Below are positions 9,026 to 16,923 of a DNA stretch of 25,363 bases, piece after piece (within the stretch, counting starts at the first letter, position 1; every line of letters begins with the position of its first letter). The translations under genes and the position numbers were made by a program. The DNA comes from an uncultured Collinsella sp. (GTDB lineage: Bacteria; Actinomycetota; Coriobacteriia; Coriobacteriales; Coriobacteriaceae), in the NCBI GenBank assembly GCA_934654775.1, contig CAKUGR010000020.1, positions 1-25,363 on the forward strand. The letters run 5' to 3'. The notes beneath the pieces are model-generated. The model was not told the DNA's origin. It ran no database searches and saw nothing but the letters and a program-made list of their open reading frames with translations.

Positions 9026-10822
9026 TTAAAGCCGCTGGCACACTACGGACACGTGCTGTCCGTCAAAGCCAAAGCCCCAGCGCACGCGGCCGATACCTGG
9101 TCGCGGCACGCGAATCTCGTCGATGCCGTCGCGTTCGATGTCGAGCAACGCCTGAACCGCCAGCAGCTCCAGACCCAGGGCATCCACGTCGGGGTCATAC
9201 ATCATGTTCATAGTGACAAGCGGACGTTCGTCGAGCATGCCGAGGGTATCGGCCACATCGAGCATCCTTCCTGTAGGGAACACCTGGATATCCCAGCGAT
9301 CCGCCCCACGCTTTCGATTGGATGACGGATTGGCATACCCCGGCATACCAAAGCAGAGTCCTTGCAACAGCAGGTGGCATGGCAACGGCGAATCCATCTC
9401 GACCGCGCCGACTCCCGCGTCACCTAGAATTCGACGCAGCGCCTGCCTCACCGCATCTTCGTCACCGCGGCACAACCCGTCACGAAACGCATCGACGTCC
9501 CGCACATCCTCGGCGGCGCACTCAAACCATTCAATAATCACGAGACGCAACGCCTGGCGAAGCTCGCCATTGGGCAGACGCAGAGCACGGGAGCGAGCGC
9601 TGTTTCCCGGCTCCTCAACCATATCCGTCGTTAGGAAGCCGGACAGGTATAACGCGGTCCACTGGTCATCGCCAGTCAAGGCATCCGACCCGACGACACC
9701 CATACGAAGCGGAGCCTCAACGCATCCATGCGGTTCAAGTAAATCGAACAGGGTCGCAAGCCGATCGAGACTCCAGTCACCAACCGCCCTGCTCAGACTA
9801 TCAGCGTATCCATACAAATCAACCCGCACCGGCGGTGTGCAGCCACGTTCCAAGAAATCAATCACGCGCGCCGGGCTCGAGCAATAAAACCCGCCAAAAC
9901 GGTATCCCTCGAGCCATTCGCGAGCATCGTCCAGATGCTCTTCACATCCAGCGTGACTCAGCAGGGCGTGGACCTCGTCATCCGAAAAGCCAAACCACCG
10001 ATCGCACCACGTAGACAGAGGCGTCGCCAAACAATAGGAGCAGCCGCACAAAGTTAGTGCCGCCTCAGCAGGACCGGGATGCTCCCCCATCAGACACGCC
10101 AGCCGCAACGAATCGCCCACAGAAGCGATGGCGTCGAACAGCACGTGGTCGAGCAGCCCTGCCGGACAGGAGCCACAAGCGTTCCTCATGGCAGAACGGC
10201 CCAACCATGCCGCGTCGTACCCATCAACGAGCAAAACAACCTGCTCGTCGCAGGCCATCTCCAGCAGCTCAATCAGCACGCTCAGTACCGAGTCAGCCTC
10301 ATCGTCACTGGCCACGCCACGCGCAACCCGCTCGATGTGGCGCACCTTTTCTGGGGGCAAATCCGGAGCCTCCAAAAGCGCCAACAAGCGAGCGCACTCA
10401 CCCGAAAGAGCGTCACGCACGACGCCGTCGACGTTGGCACCGCACCTCGCGGCGCCAGAAAAGTCCAGCGATATCACCGGATAGCAAGCAAACTCATCCC
10501 GATAGCGCCCGCCACCCGCATCCCAAATCTGGGAACCAGCAAACAGGCCCCGTACGACCTGCCCGACTGTGGGTCGCTCCAGAAAAGCCTTAAGCATCGA
10601 CAGGTTCATGCTCTTGCCAAAGCCTTCGGGCCGGCAACACGCCACAACGGAAGCATCAGCATCCAAGACATCGGCAATAAACATCGTCTTGTCGACTAGC
10701 ACGCATCGATCCATGGCCTCGGCAAAGTCATGTTCGCCGACCGGTAGCGCCCCGTTACCCGAGCGGTTGATCAACTTTACGCCATAGTAGGCAGTATCAC
10801 CGTAAATCGCCTGTTCAGACAC
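9026..10822 (-). CDS. AAA-ATPase-like / PD-(D/E)XK nuclease superfamily protein (DUF1703 type)
   Basis: 598 aa, GTG start at 10822-10820 behind GGGAGAAG. The architecture follows the AAA-ATPase_like plus PDDEXK_9 family: FAEAMDRCVLVDKT at about 33-46, P-loop RPEGFGKS at 64-71 (family usual RPRRFGKS), Walker B LLVDGYD at 197-203 (usual LIDEYD, so Glu is replaced by Gly), FGFSDDEV at 277-284 and WLEGYRFG at 303-310. The C-terminal nuclease part keeps RWDIQVFP near 508-515. However, where the family has an IEFK-like Glu-x-Lys strand this protein has VTMNMMY, so the active site appears lost. The biological role of the family is unsettled; many copies per genome are common in gut anaerobes. It stands alone, convergent with the GlfT-like gene. 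Confidence 0.75.
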   Translation of the reverse strand: MSEQAIYGDTAYYGVKLINRSGNGALPVGEHDFAEAMDRCVLVDKTMFIADVLDADASVVACCRPEGFGKSMNLSMLKAFLERPTVGQVVRGLFAGSQIWDAGGGRYRDEFACYPVISLDFSGAARCGANVDGVVRDALSGECARLLALLEAPDLPPEKVRHIERVARGVASDDEADSVLSVLIELLEMACDEQVVLLVDGYDAAWLGRSAMRNACGSCPAGLLDHVLFDAIASVGDSLRLACLMGEHPGPAEAALTLCGCSYCLATPLSTWCDRWFGFSDDEVHALLSHAGCEEHLDDAREWLEGYRFGGFYCSSPARVIDFLERGCTPPVRVDLYGYADSLSRAVGDWSLDRLATLFDLLEPHGCVEAPLRMGVVGSDALTGDDQWTALYLSGFLTTDMVEEPGNSARSRALRLPNGELRQALRLVIIEWFECAAEDVRDVDAFRDGLCRGDEDAVRQALRRILGDAGVGAVEMDSPLPCHLLLQGLCFGMPGYANPSSNRKRGADRWDIQVFPTGRMLDVADTLGMLDERPLVTMNMMYDPDVDALGLELLAVQALLDIERDGIDEIRVPRPGIGRVRWGFGFDGQHVSVVCQRL

Positions 10823-10952
10823 CGTAACTTCTCCCTAAAACGCAGCACGATGCCCATTGTATCGAGCAACCCAACCGTAATGATGCCGTCATGCAGACGT
10901 TTCGGGCAACGGTAGCAACAAGAACCCCGATGGGGCATAACAAATCGTTGCG

Positions 10953-10991
10953 CAACAAAACGGGGCCCGATGCAGCCGCACCGGACCCCGT
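10953..10991 (-). terminator. Rho-independent terminator of the surface-protein gene
   Basis: On the minus strand a 10-bp stem (10991-10982 with 10969-10960, one G-T pair) is followed by TTTTGTT. It lies about 30 bases after the stop of the surface-protein gene, in the right orientation. Confidence 0.75.
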
Positions 10992-11023
10992 CTTAGTTCT
11001 TAGATTATCAGGCGACCAGGATC

Positions 11024-12633
11024 TTACTCCTCGGATCCGTCCTGGCCAGCAGCCTTCTTCTGCTGATCAAGCTTGTGCTTACCACTCACAATGGACGTGG
11101 CACCAAGCGTGGCCAAGCTCGCGCTGGCAAGGCTCGCCATCACGATAAGGTCGCCCGTCTTGGGCATATTGCCACCCGAAGCCTTGGTCGTCGTAGTGGT
11201 GGTAGTCGTCGTGGTGGTCGAGGTGACGTTCTTGTCGTCAACCTTCTGAGCACCGGCGTCGGACTGTCTCGCGCCGGCATCGGTCGAAGCATCGGCATCG
11301 TCATCAGTCCTGGACTCGGGAGCCTCGCCAGAAGCGTTCTCACCAGAAGACGAGCCGTTGTTGATGCCAGTCATCGAAAACCCAATCATGGCACCAAACT
11401 GCTCGCCAACGGTGGGCTTTTTCTCGGTCGACGAATTGTCAACATCGGAGTCCTCGGTCAAGTCGGAATCAGCGCCAGAGCTCTCGCCAACATCGGTGGA
11501 GCCGCTATCGGCTGAGCCAGAGACAGAACCACTGGTTGAACCAGAGCCCGAATCACCAGCACCGCCAGTAGACTCCGTTCCACCCGAGTTAGTCCCACCA
11601 TTACCGGCACCATCATTGTTGCCAACACCAGGCGAAGGCGCACCCGTCTCGCCGCCATTGTCCGTATCACTATCGGTTTCCACCGTTGGCCCGGCAGGCG
11701 CCGCCGGCACCCTGTTCGGGTGAGGAGCGGGCTCCGGCTCCGGCTCAGGATCGGGCTCCACAGGCGTTGCCGCAGCGGCCTCATCCTCAGCAATGTAGAC
11801 CAGGCAATCCTTGAGCTCGTTCTTATAGCGATTCTTCCAGCCCTCGTGATACTGAGGCTGGCTCGAATACTTGCGCGCCACGTTATCAACCACGCTGTTC
11901 GAAAGCGCGGTCACAAACTCGCGGTCGGTCATATCGTTGGAAAGATTCGCCCAACGGAAAAGTCCTGGCAGCCACCCGTGCCGCACATGTTGGTAATGCT
12001 CCAAACCATGCCCTTGACGCAATCGGCACGACCGGAAATATCAATGCCCAGAGCGTTCTTAAGCCACGACTCGGTCACCGCATAGTAGGAGTTGTACGCA
12101 TAGGCATCCTGCAGCGCCGAGAACTCAGCCGGATCGGTGTTGTAAGCACCCAGGAAGGCATCCTGCGCAATGCGGCCCAGCTCGGTGAGCTGGCCGTTCG
12201 CATACATGGGGTTGTTTCCGTTAGAAATCTCGCTGCCGCGGTCAATCGCATCCTTAAGCATGCCGTACTTAGCAGAATCATAGTTATAGACCTGCTTCAT
12301 AAACGTGATGAGCGACCAGCGGCGATCGAACTGGTAATAACCCAGCGCGTTATAGCCATCCCCATACGAAAAGCCCTGATTGTAATTACCGTGGCTCTCG
12401 TACTTGGTAAAGTACTTCATCTCATCGGTCACATTGACAAACGAAACACCCTGGACCGACCTCAGCACGCCAGAGAAGGACTGCTGGGTGTAGAGGCCCT
12501 TATCGATATCGGTGGCATCCGAGGCAACGCCCGGCGTGGGCTCCTCGGCCATAGCGGTCGCGGGTGCGGCAACAGCGCCAAACGAAAGCGCCAACGTCAG
12601 GCCCGCAACAATCGCGGAATGCTTGGGTTGCAT
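11024..12633 (-). pseudogene. Sortase-anchored surface protein with lysozyme/transglycosylase-like domain, split by one frameshift
   Basis: Reading from ATG at 12633-12631 (strong GGGAGG site), the product has a signal peptide (residues 1-29, ending TAMAEE) and a domain with ESHGNYN followed by ALGYYQFD. This Glu-Ser-x-Gly-Asn-Tyr plus G-Y-Y-Q-F pattern is typical of transglycosylase-like muramidases. The frame runs to a premature stop at 11929. From the T4 run at 11961-11958 the second frame continues as FRWANLSNDMTDREF, then a PEPEPEP and Ser/Gly/Asp-rich wall-spanning linker, a run of 12 Thr, the sorting signal MPKTGD (11167-11150), a hydrophobic helix and a charged tail. Adding one T restores a 536-aa protein. 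It is probably a cell-wall hydrolase switched off by indel, but reversible variation or an assembly error is possible. Confidence 0.75.
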
Positions 12634-12684
12634 ACATCCTCCCTGCATTGGTGTGGTTAAAGTGCAGTTTGCAAAGATGGATTC

Positions 12685-12713
12685 AGTATTGCAGCTCCCC
12701 GTTTGTTGCACAA
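12685..12713 (-). promoter_or_regulatory. Predicted promoter of the surface-protein gene
   Basis: On the minus strand, TTGTGC (12713-12708) and AATACT (12690-12685) are 17 bases apart, with an extended TGC before the -10 and about 50 bases before the ATG. An imperfect palindrome TGTTGCACAACA (12704-12715) overlaps the -35. Consensus-based only. Confidence 0.4.
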
Positions 12714-12770
12714 CAGCCCATCGGTAAACGGCAACAACCCTCCGCGAAATCTTAAGGAATTGCGCTCGAG

Positions 12771-13202
12771 CTACAGCTTAATGTCGAAGTTGATTTCGGG
12801 GACGGTGGCCAGGTCTGCCAGGGTCACGCCGTCGACGTACTTTTCGATCACGTCATCCAGACCGCGCCAGAACTTGACCGTTGAGCACAGATCGCTACGG
12901 GTGCAGCTGTTGTCGATGCCGTCGCACGCCACCGGAGCCGTGCTGCCCTCAACGGCGCGCAGAATGTCGCCGGCACGAACCTCGGCCGGGTCCTTGGCCA
13001 TCATGTAGCCGCCGCCCTTGCCACGCACGCTCTTGAGCAGGCCCGCCTTCATAAGTGGACGAACCAGCTGCTCCAGGTACTTTTGCGAAATATGCTCGCG
13101 GTCGGCCACCTCGCGCAGGGCGATCTTGCCCTCGGCGTCACCGAGTGCAGCGATGTAGATCATCAGTCGGAGGGCATAGCGGCCCTTAGAAGAAATGAGC
13201 AT
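12771..13202 (-). CDS. Rrf2 family transcriptional regulator (IscR/SufR-like), predicted suf repressor
   Basis: 143 aa from ATG at 13202-13200 with GGAGGG upstream; a longer frame from 13298 is rejected because the Rrf2 fold begins at MLISSKGRYALR. A winged helix occupies residues 1-65, with recognition helix HISQKYLEQLVRPL at 37-50 and wing RGKGGGY at 60-66. Three cysteines at 93, 100 and 106 match in number the Fe-S ligands of IscR/SufR-type Rrf2 proteins, with spacing C-x6-C-x5-C. The gene is divergent from sufCBDSU across 224 bases rich in inverted repeats. This supports cluster-sensing control of suf and of itself, which is an inference. The protein lacks any metabolic domain. Confidence 0.85.
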   Translation of the reverse strand: MLISSKGRYALRLMIYIAALGDAEGKIALREVADREHISQKYLEQLVRPLMKAGLLKSVRGKGGGYMMAKDPAEVRAGDILRAVEGSTAPVACDGIDNSCTRSDLCSTVKFWRGLDDVIEKYVDGVTLADLATVPEINFDIKL

Positions 13203-13222
13203 ACCTACCCTCCCATCGCACC

Positions 13223-13253
13223 TGGGACAAAATAACCTGGAGTATTTGTCCCA
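13223..13253. promoter_or_regulatory. Rrf2 operator candidate, copy 1
   Basis: TGGGACAAA (13223-13231) and TTTGTCCCA (13245-13253) are perfect inverted arms 13 bases apart. The site sits between the predicted start of transcription of the rrf2 gene and its ATG, suited to autorepression. It shares arm sequence and spacing with copy 2. Confidence 0.65.
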
Positions 13254-13266
13254 AATCTTAAGTAAG

Positions 13267-13297
13267 TGGAACAAACACAACAGGTATTTTTGTCCCA
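13267..13297. promoter_or_regulatory. Rrf2 operator candidate, copy 2
   Basis: TGGAACAAA (13267-13275) and TTTGTCCCA (13289-13297), again 13 bases apart with a single arm mismatch. The centre is 44 bases from copy 1, near four helical turns, so two dimers could bind on the same face of DNA. Confidence 0.65.
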
Positions 13298-13318
13298 CAT
13301 TCTGAAAAGTCGAGTGGA

Positions 13319-13366
13319 TTAGTCGGGTTTTCCCTTGACTAACGCCGAACCCATAGTAACTTTATT
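13319..13366 (+). promoter_or_regulatory. Predicted suf promoter with inverted repeat over the -35
   Basis: TTGACT at 13335-13340 fits a -35, with an AT-rich -10 region at 13357-13366 (TAACTT at 16-base spacing is the best fit, a weak match). TTAGTC (13319-13324) and GACTAA (13337-13342) form perfect 6-bp arms 12 bases apart, and the second arm is inside the -35. A repressor bound here would block sigma. Confidence 0.5.
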
Positions 13367-13426
13367 CCGAGAAGATTCCTAGGGTTTAGTACACCTATGA
13401 GTACACCATATACAGAGAGGGACAGC

Positions 13427-14227
13427 ATGAGTGCAAATCCGCTGCTTTCCATCGAAGGTCTGACCGCCTCCGTGGACGAGAAGACCATCCTCCACAACGT
13501 CAACCTCAACGTCGCCGCCGGCGAGACCCACGTGCTGATGGGCCCCAACGGCGCCGGTAAGTCCACCCTCGGCCACCTGGTCATGGGCGACCCCGTCTAC
13601 ACCGTCAACGACGGCCGCATCGTCTTTGACGGCCAGGACATCACCGAGCTCACCACCGACAAGCGCTCGCGCGCCGGCCTGTTCCTGAGCTTCCAGGCGC
13701 CGGTCGAGATTCCGGGTGTGCCGCTGTCGAGCTTTTTGCGCGCCGGCATCGCCGGCCGCCCCGGCCTGGAAATGAAGGGCAAGGAGTTCCGCCGTCGCGT
13801 CAAGGAGCTCGCGGCCGAGCTCAACATGGACACCGCCTACCTCAACCGCGAGCTGGGCGTGGGCTTCTCGGGCGGCGAGAAAAAGAAGGTCGAGATGCTC
13901 CAGCTTCTACTGCTGCAGCCCAAGCTCGCCATTCTGGACGAGACCGACTCGGGTCTGGACGTCGACGCGCTTTCCACCGTCAGCCACGGCATGGACGCCT
14001 ACCGCAAGAGCTGCGACGGCTCCATGCTCATCATCACACACAACACGCGCATCCTGGAGCACCTGGATGTCGACCGCGCCCACGTTATGGTCAAGGGCCA
14101 CATCGTGCGCGAGGACGACGCCTCGCTGATCCCCTGGATCGACAAGAACGGCTTTGAGACCTTCGAGCGCGAGGCCGCCGAGCAGCGCGCCCAGGCCGAG
14201 GCCGCCGCTGCCGAGCAGCAGGCGTAA
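13427..14227 (+). CDS. sufC: Fe-S cluster assembly ATPase SufC
   Basis: 266 aa ABC-type ATPase, the energy-supplying subunit of the SufBC2D scaffold complex in the cytoplasm. Walker A GPNGAGKST is at 39-47, Q-loop Gln at 90, signature FSGGE at 147-151, Walker B LAILDETD at 167-174 and switch His at 205. The start at 13427 is preferred over an in-frame ATG at 13397 because GAGAGGGA precedes it and the family begins near here. The C-terminus has an Ala/Glu-rich tail (about residues 248-266) longer than usual. First gene of the suf operon; the gap to sufB is 12 bases. Confidence 0.95.
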   Translation: MSANPLLSIEGLTASVDEKTILHNVNLNVAAGETHVLMGPNGAGKSTLGHLVMGDPVYTVNDGRIVFDGQDITELTTDKRSRAGLFLSFQAPVEIPGVPLSSFLRAGIAGRPGLEMKGKEFRRRVKELAAELNMDTAYLNRELGVGFSGGEKKKVEMLQLLLLQPKLAILDETDSGLDVDALSTVSHGMDAYRKSCDGSMLIITHNTRILEHLDVDRAHVMVKGHIVREDDASLIPWIDKNGFETFEREAAEQRAQAEAAAAEQQA

Positions 14228-14239
14228 AGGGGCGACGCA

Positions 14240-15652
14240 ATGACCAAGAACCGCACCGAGGTCGCGGACATCGACCGCAGCCTCTACGACTTCACCTATG
14301 GCGAGGAGGGTTTCGAGCGCCTCGACGCCGGCATCACGCCCGACATCGTGCGCGAGATCAGTGCCAAGAAGGACGAGCCGCAGTGGATGCTCGACTTGCG
14401 CCTCAAGTCCCTCGAGATCTTCAACCGCTTCCCCGACCCGACGTGGGGCCCCTCCATTGAGGGCCTGGACATGGACAACATCGTCACCTACGTCAAGCCC
14501 AACACCGACCAAAAGCACGACTGGGAGTCGGTGCCCGACGACATCAAGAACACCTTTGAGCGCCTGGGCATTCCCGAGGCCGAGCGCAGCTACCTGGCAG
14601 GCGTCGGCGCGCAGTACGACTCCGAGCTGGTCTACCACAACATGCAGGACACCGCGTCCAAGATGGGTATCGTCTACTCCGGCATTGAGGAGGCCCTGCA
14701 CGATCCGCAGTGGGAGCCGCTCATCCACGAGAAGTTCATGACGCTCATCCCGCCCACCGACCACAAGTTTGCGGCCCTGCACGGCGCCGTGTGGTCGGGC
14801 GGCTCGTTTGTCTACGTGCCCAAGGGCACCAAGCTCGACTTCCCGCTGCAGAGCTACTTCCGCCTCAACGCCAAGGGCGCCGGCCAGTTTGAGCACACAC
14901 TCATCATCGTCGAGGACGACGCCGACCTGCACTTTATCGAGGGCTGCTCCGCGCCCAAGTACAACGTGGCCAACCTCCATGCCGGCGCTGTGGAGCTCTT
15001 TGTGGGCAAGCGCGCGCACCTGCGCTACTCGACCATCGAGAACTGGTCCAAGAACATGTACAACCTCAACACCAAGCGTGCGCGCGTGGACGAGGACGGC
15101 GACATCGAGTGGATCAGCGGCTCCTTCGGCAGTCACGTGGGCTACCTATACCCCATGAGCGTGCTCAACGGCCGGCGCGCTCGCTCGAGCTTTACCGGCA
15201 TCACCTTTGCCGGTGCCGGCCAGAACCTCGACACCGGCTGCAAGGTCGTACTTAACGCGCCAGAAACCTCGGCGACCGTCGAGACCAAGGGCATATCCAA
15301 GAGTGGCGGCATCCAGACCTTCCGCAGCTCTATCGTGGCCACGCCCAAGGCCGAGGGCTCCAAGGCAACCGTGAGCTGCCAGTCGCTCATGCTCGACGAC
15401 CAGAGCCGCTCCGATACCATCCCCGCCATGGACATCCGCGCCAAAAACGTCGACATCGGCCACGAGGCAACCATCGGCCGCATCGGCGACGACAAGGTGT
15501 TCTACCTGATGAGCCGCGGCATCTCGGAGGAAGAGGCCCGCACCATGATCGTCAACGGCTTTGCCAACCCGGTCTCCAAGGAACTGCCGCTGGAGTACGC
15601 CGTCGAGATGAACAACCTGATCAAGCTCGAGATGGAAGGAGCGATCGGATAA
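14240..15652 (+). CDS. sufB: Fe-S cluster scaffold protein SufB
   Basis: 470 aa, the family's usual length. SufB forms the scaffold with SufC and SufD on which the cluster is built, accepting sulfur delivered by SufS/SufU. Recognisable segments include FAALHGAVWSGGSFVYVP near 177-194, the beta-helix core, and the C-terminal KVFYLMSRGIS at 419-429. The ATG is preceded by AAAGGGG. The stop TAA shares its last base with the sufD ATG (TAATG), so translation is probably coupled. Confidence 0.95.
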   Translation: MTKNRTEVADIDRSLYDFTYGEEGFERLDAGITPDIVREISAKKDEPQWMLDLRLKSLEIFNRFPDPTWGPSIEGLDMDNIVTYVKPNTDQKHDWESVPDDIKNTFERLGIPEAERSYLAGVGAQYDSELVYHNMQDTASKMGIVYSGIEEALHDPQWEPLIHEKFMTLIPPTDHKFAALHGAVWSGGSFVYVPKGTKLDFPLQSYFRLNAKGAGQFEHTLIIVEDDADLHFIEGCSAPKYNVANLHAGAVELFVGKRAHLRYSTIENWSKNMYNLNTKRARVDEDGDIEWISGSFGSHVGYLYPMSVLNGRRARSSFTGITFAGAGQNLDTGCKVVLNAPETSATVETKGISKSGGIQTFRSSIVATPKAEGSKATVSCQSLMLDDQSRSDTIPAMDIRAKNVDIGHEATIGRIGDDKVFYLMSRGISEEEARTMIVNGFANPVSKELPLEYAVEMNNLIKLEMEGAIG

Positions 15653-16923
15653 TGAAACAGACTACGAACACCGCTGCTACCACACTTGAGCAGGTCAACG
15701 CGATGCCAGCAGGTACCTGGGGCTGGCTCAAGATGAACGCGACTAAGCTCGAGCTTTCCGACGAGCTTGCCACCGCTCCCGCCGAGGCCATTGAGGTCGA
15801 GGGCCTGGACGAGCAGTTCTGCGGGACCGCCGACGCCTTCGAAACCGCTATGGACACCATGGCCGAGCGCTTCCCCGAGCGCCGCGCCTCCGCCCCCGGT
15901 GACGCCGCCGATCGCGCGCGCATCACGCCCGAGACGGAGCTCGACGTGCCCGCGACCTCCGTCTACCAGGCCGGAGCCATCAAGCTCGAGGAGGAGCTAT
16001 CCCCCGCCGAGGCCTTCGAAACTGGCATGGGCGAGGCCGCCTACGCCTACCTGGCCGACCACGCCACTAAGCGCATCATCATCGATGTGCCTGCATATAA
16101 GCACGCCACGGCTACCATTCGCGTGAGCGGCGTCGACGCAGCGGCTGCGATTGCCGCTATCGACGTCGTCGCCCGTCCGCAGGCCACGCTCGACCTGCAC
16201 ATCGCCCTGGACTCCCCCGTTGCCGGCGAGGGCGTCGTGGGTTCCGTGCTGCGCGTGTGCGCCCACGAGTACGCCACCGTCAACGTGACCTGCACGCAGA
16301 CGCTCGACGACAGCTGGATCGCGCTTGACGATACCGGCCTGTTTTTGGACGAGGGCGCTCGCGTCAACGTGCAGCACACCGTTCTGGGCGCCGGCGCCAG
16401 CGCCACCGGCCTTGCCGGCGACCTGCTGGGCGACACCGCCAAGGTCACTATCGACACTGATTACCTGGGCGCTCGCGAGCAGGTGCGCGACTTTAACTAC
16501 GAGCTGCGCCACCGCGGCCGCAAGACCGAGTGCGAGATCGACGCCAACGGCGTGCTGACCGGCACGTCCAAGAAGGTCTACCGCGGCACCATCGACCTCG
16601 TGCACGGCTGCAAGGGCGCAACCGGTACCGAGCGCGAGACGGTGCTGCTCGCCAACAAGGGCGTCGACAACAAGACCGTCCCCGTCATCCTGTGCGACGA
16701 GGACGACGTCGCCGGCAACCACGGCGCCACCATCGGCCATGTCCGCGACGAGCAGCTGTTCTACCTCGCCTGCCGCGGCCTCGACCAACATGCTGCCGAG
16801 GACCTGTTCATCCGCGCCAAGCTGGAGGACGCCGCGCTCTCTGCCGCCGACGAGCGCACCCGCGCCGCCGTCGTCCGCCTGGGCAACAACCTGATCGATA
16901 ACTTTGAAGAGGAGCTCGCATGA
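15652..16923 (+). CDS. sufD: Fe-S cluster assembly protein SufD
   Basis: 423 aa SufB/SufD-family beta-helix protein. The N-terminal third is divergent and Ala/Glu-rich. The C-terminal half carries the family pattern NHGATIGHVRDEQLFYL and then ACRGLDQHAAEDLF (to about residue 386), parallel to the end of SufB. SufD pairs with SufB in the SufBC2D complex and is needed for iron entry in studied systems. It overlaps sufB by one base and sufS by four (ATGA), in a tightly coupled operon. AAGGAG sits about 12 bases before the start, inside sufB. Confidence 0.92.
   Translation: MKQTTNTAATTLEQVNAMPAGTWGWLKMNATKLELSDELATAPAEAIEVEGLDEQFCGTADAFETAMDTMAERFPERRASAPGDAADRARITPETELDVPATSVYQAGAIKLEEELSPAEAFETGMGEAAYAYLADHATKRIIIDVPAYKHATATIRVSGVDAAAAIAAIDVVARPQATLDLHIALDSPVAGEGVVGSVLRVCAHEYATVNVTCTQTLDDSWIALDDTGLFLDEGARVNVQHTVLGAGASATGLAGDLLGDTAKVTIDTDYLGAREQVRDFNYELRHRGRKTECEIDANGVLTGTSKKVYRGTIDLVHGCKGATGTERETVLLANKGVDNKTVPVILCDEDDVAGNHGATIGHVRDEQLFYLACRGLDQHAAEDLFIRAKLEDAALSAADERTRAAVVRLGNNLIDNFEEELA

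Noticed and set aside
10923..10937. Short CCCC/GGGG hairpin near the surface-gene terminator
   Set aside because: Only a 4-bp stem without a T-run; the terminator at 10953-10991 explains the site better.
11185..11220. Short tandem repeat or CRISPR-like array
   Set aside because: It encodes a threonine run in the correct frame of the surface protein; there are no spacers.
13907..15136. 409-codon open frame antisense to sufC and sufB
   Set aside because: Antisense shadow of two confident genes.
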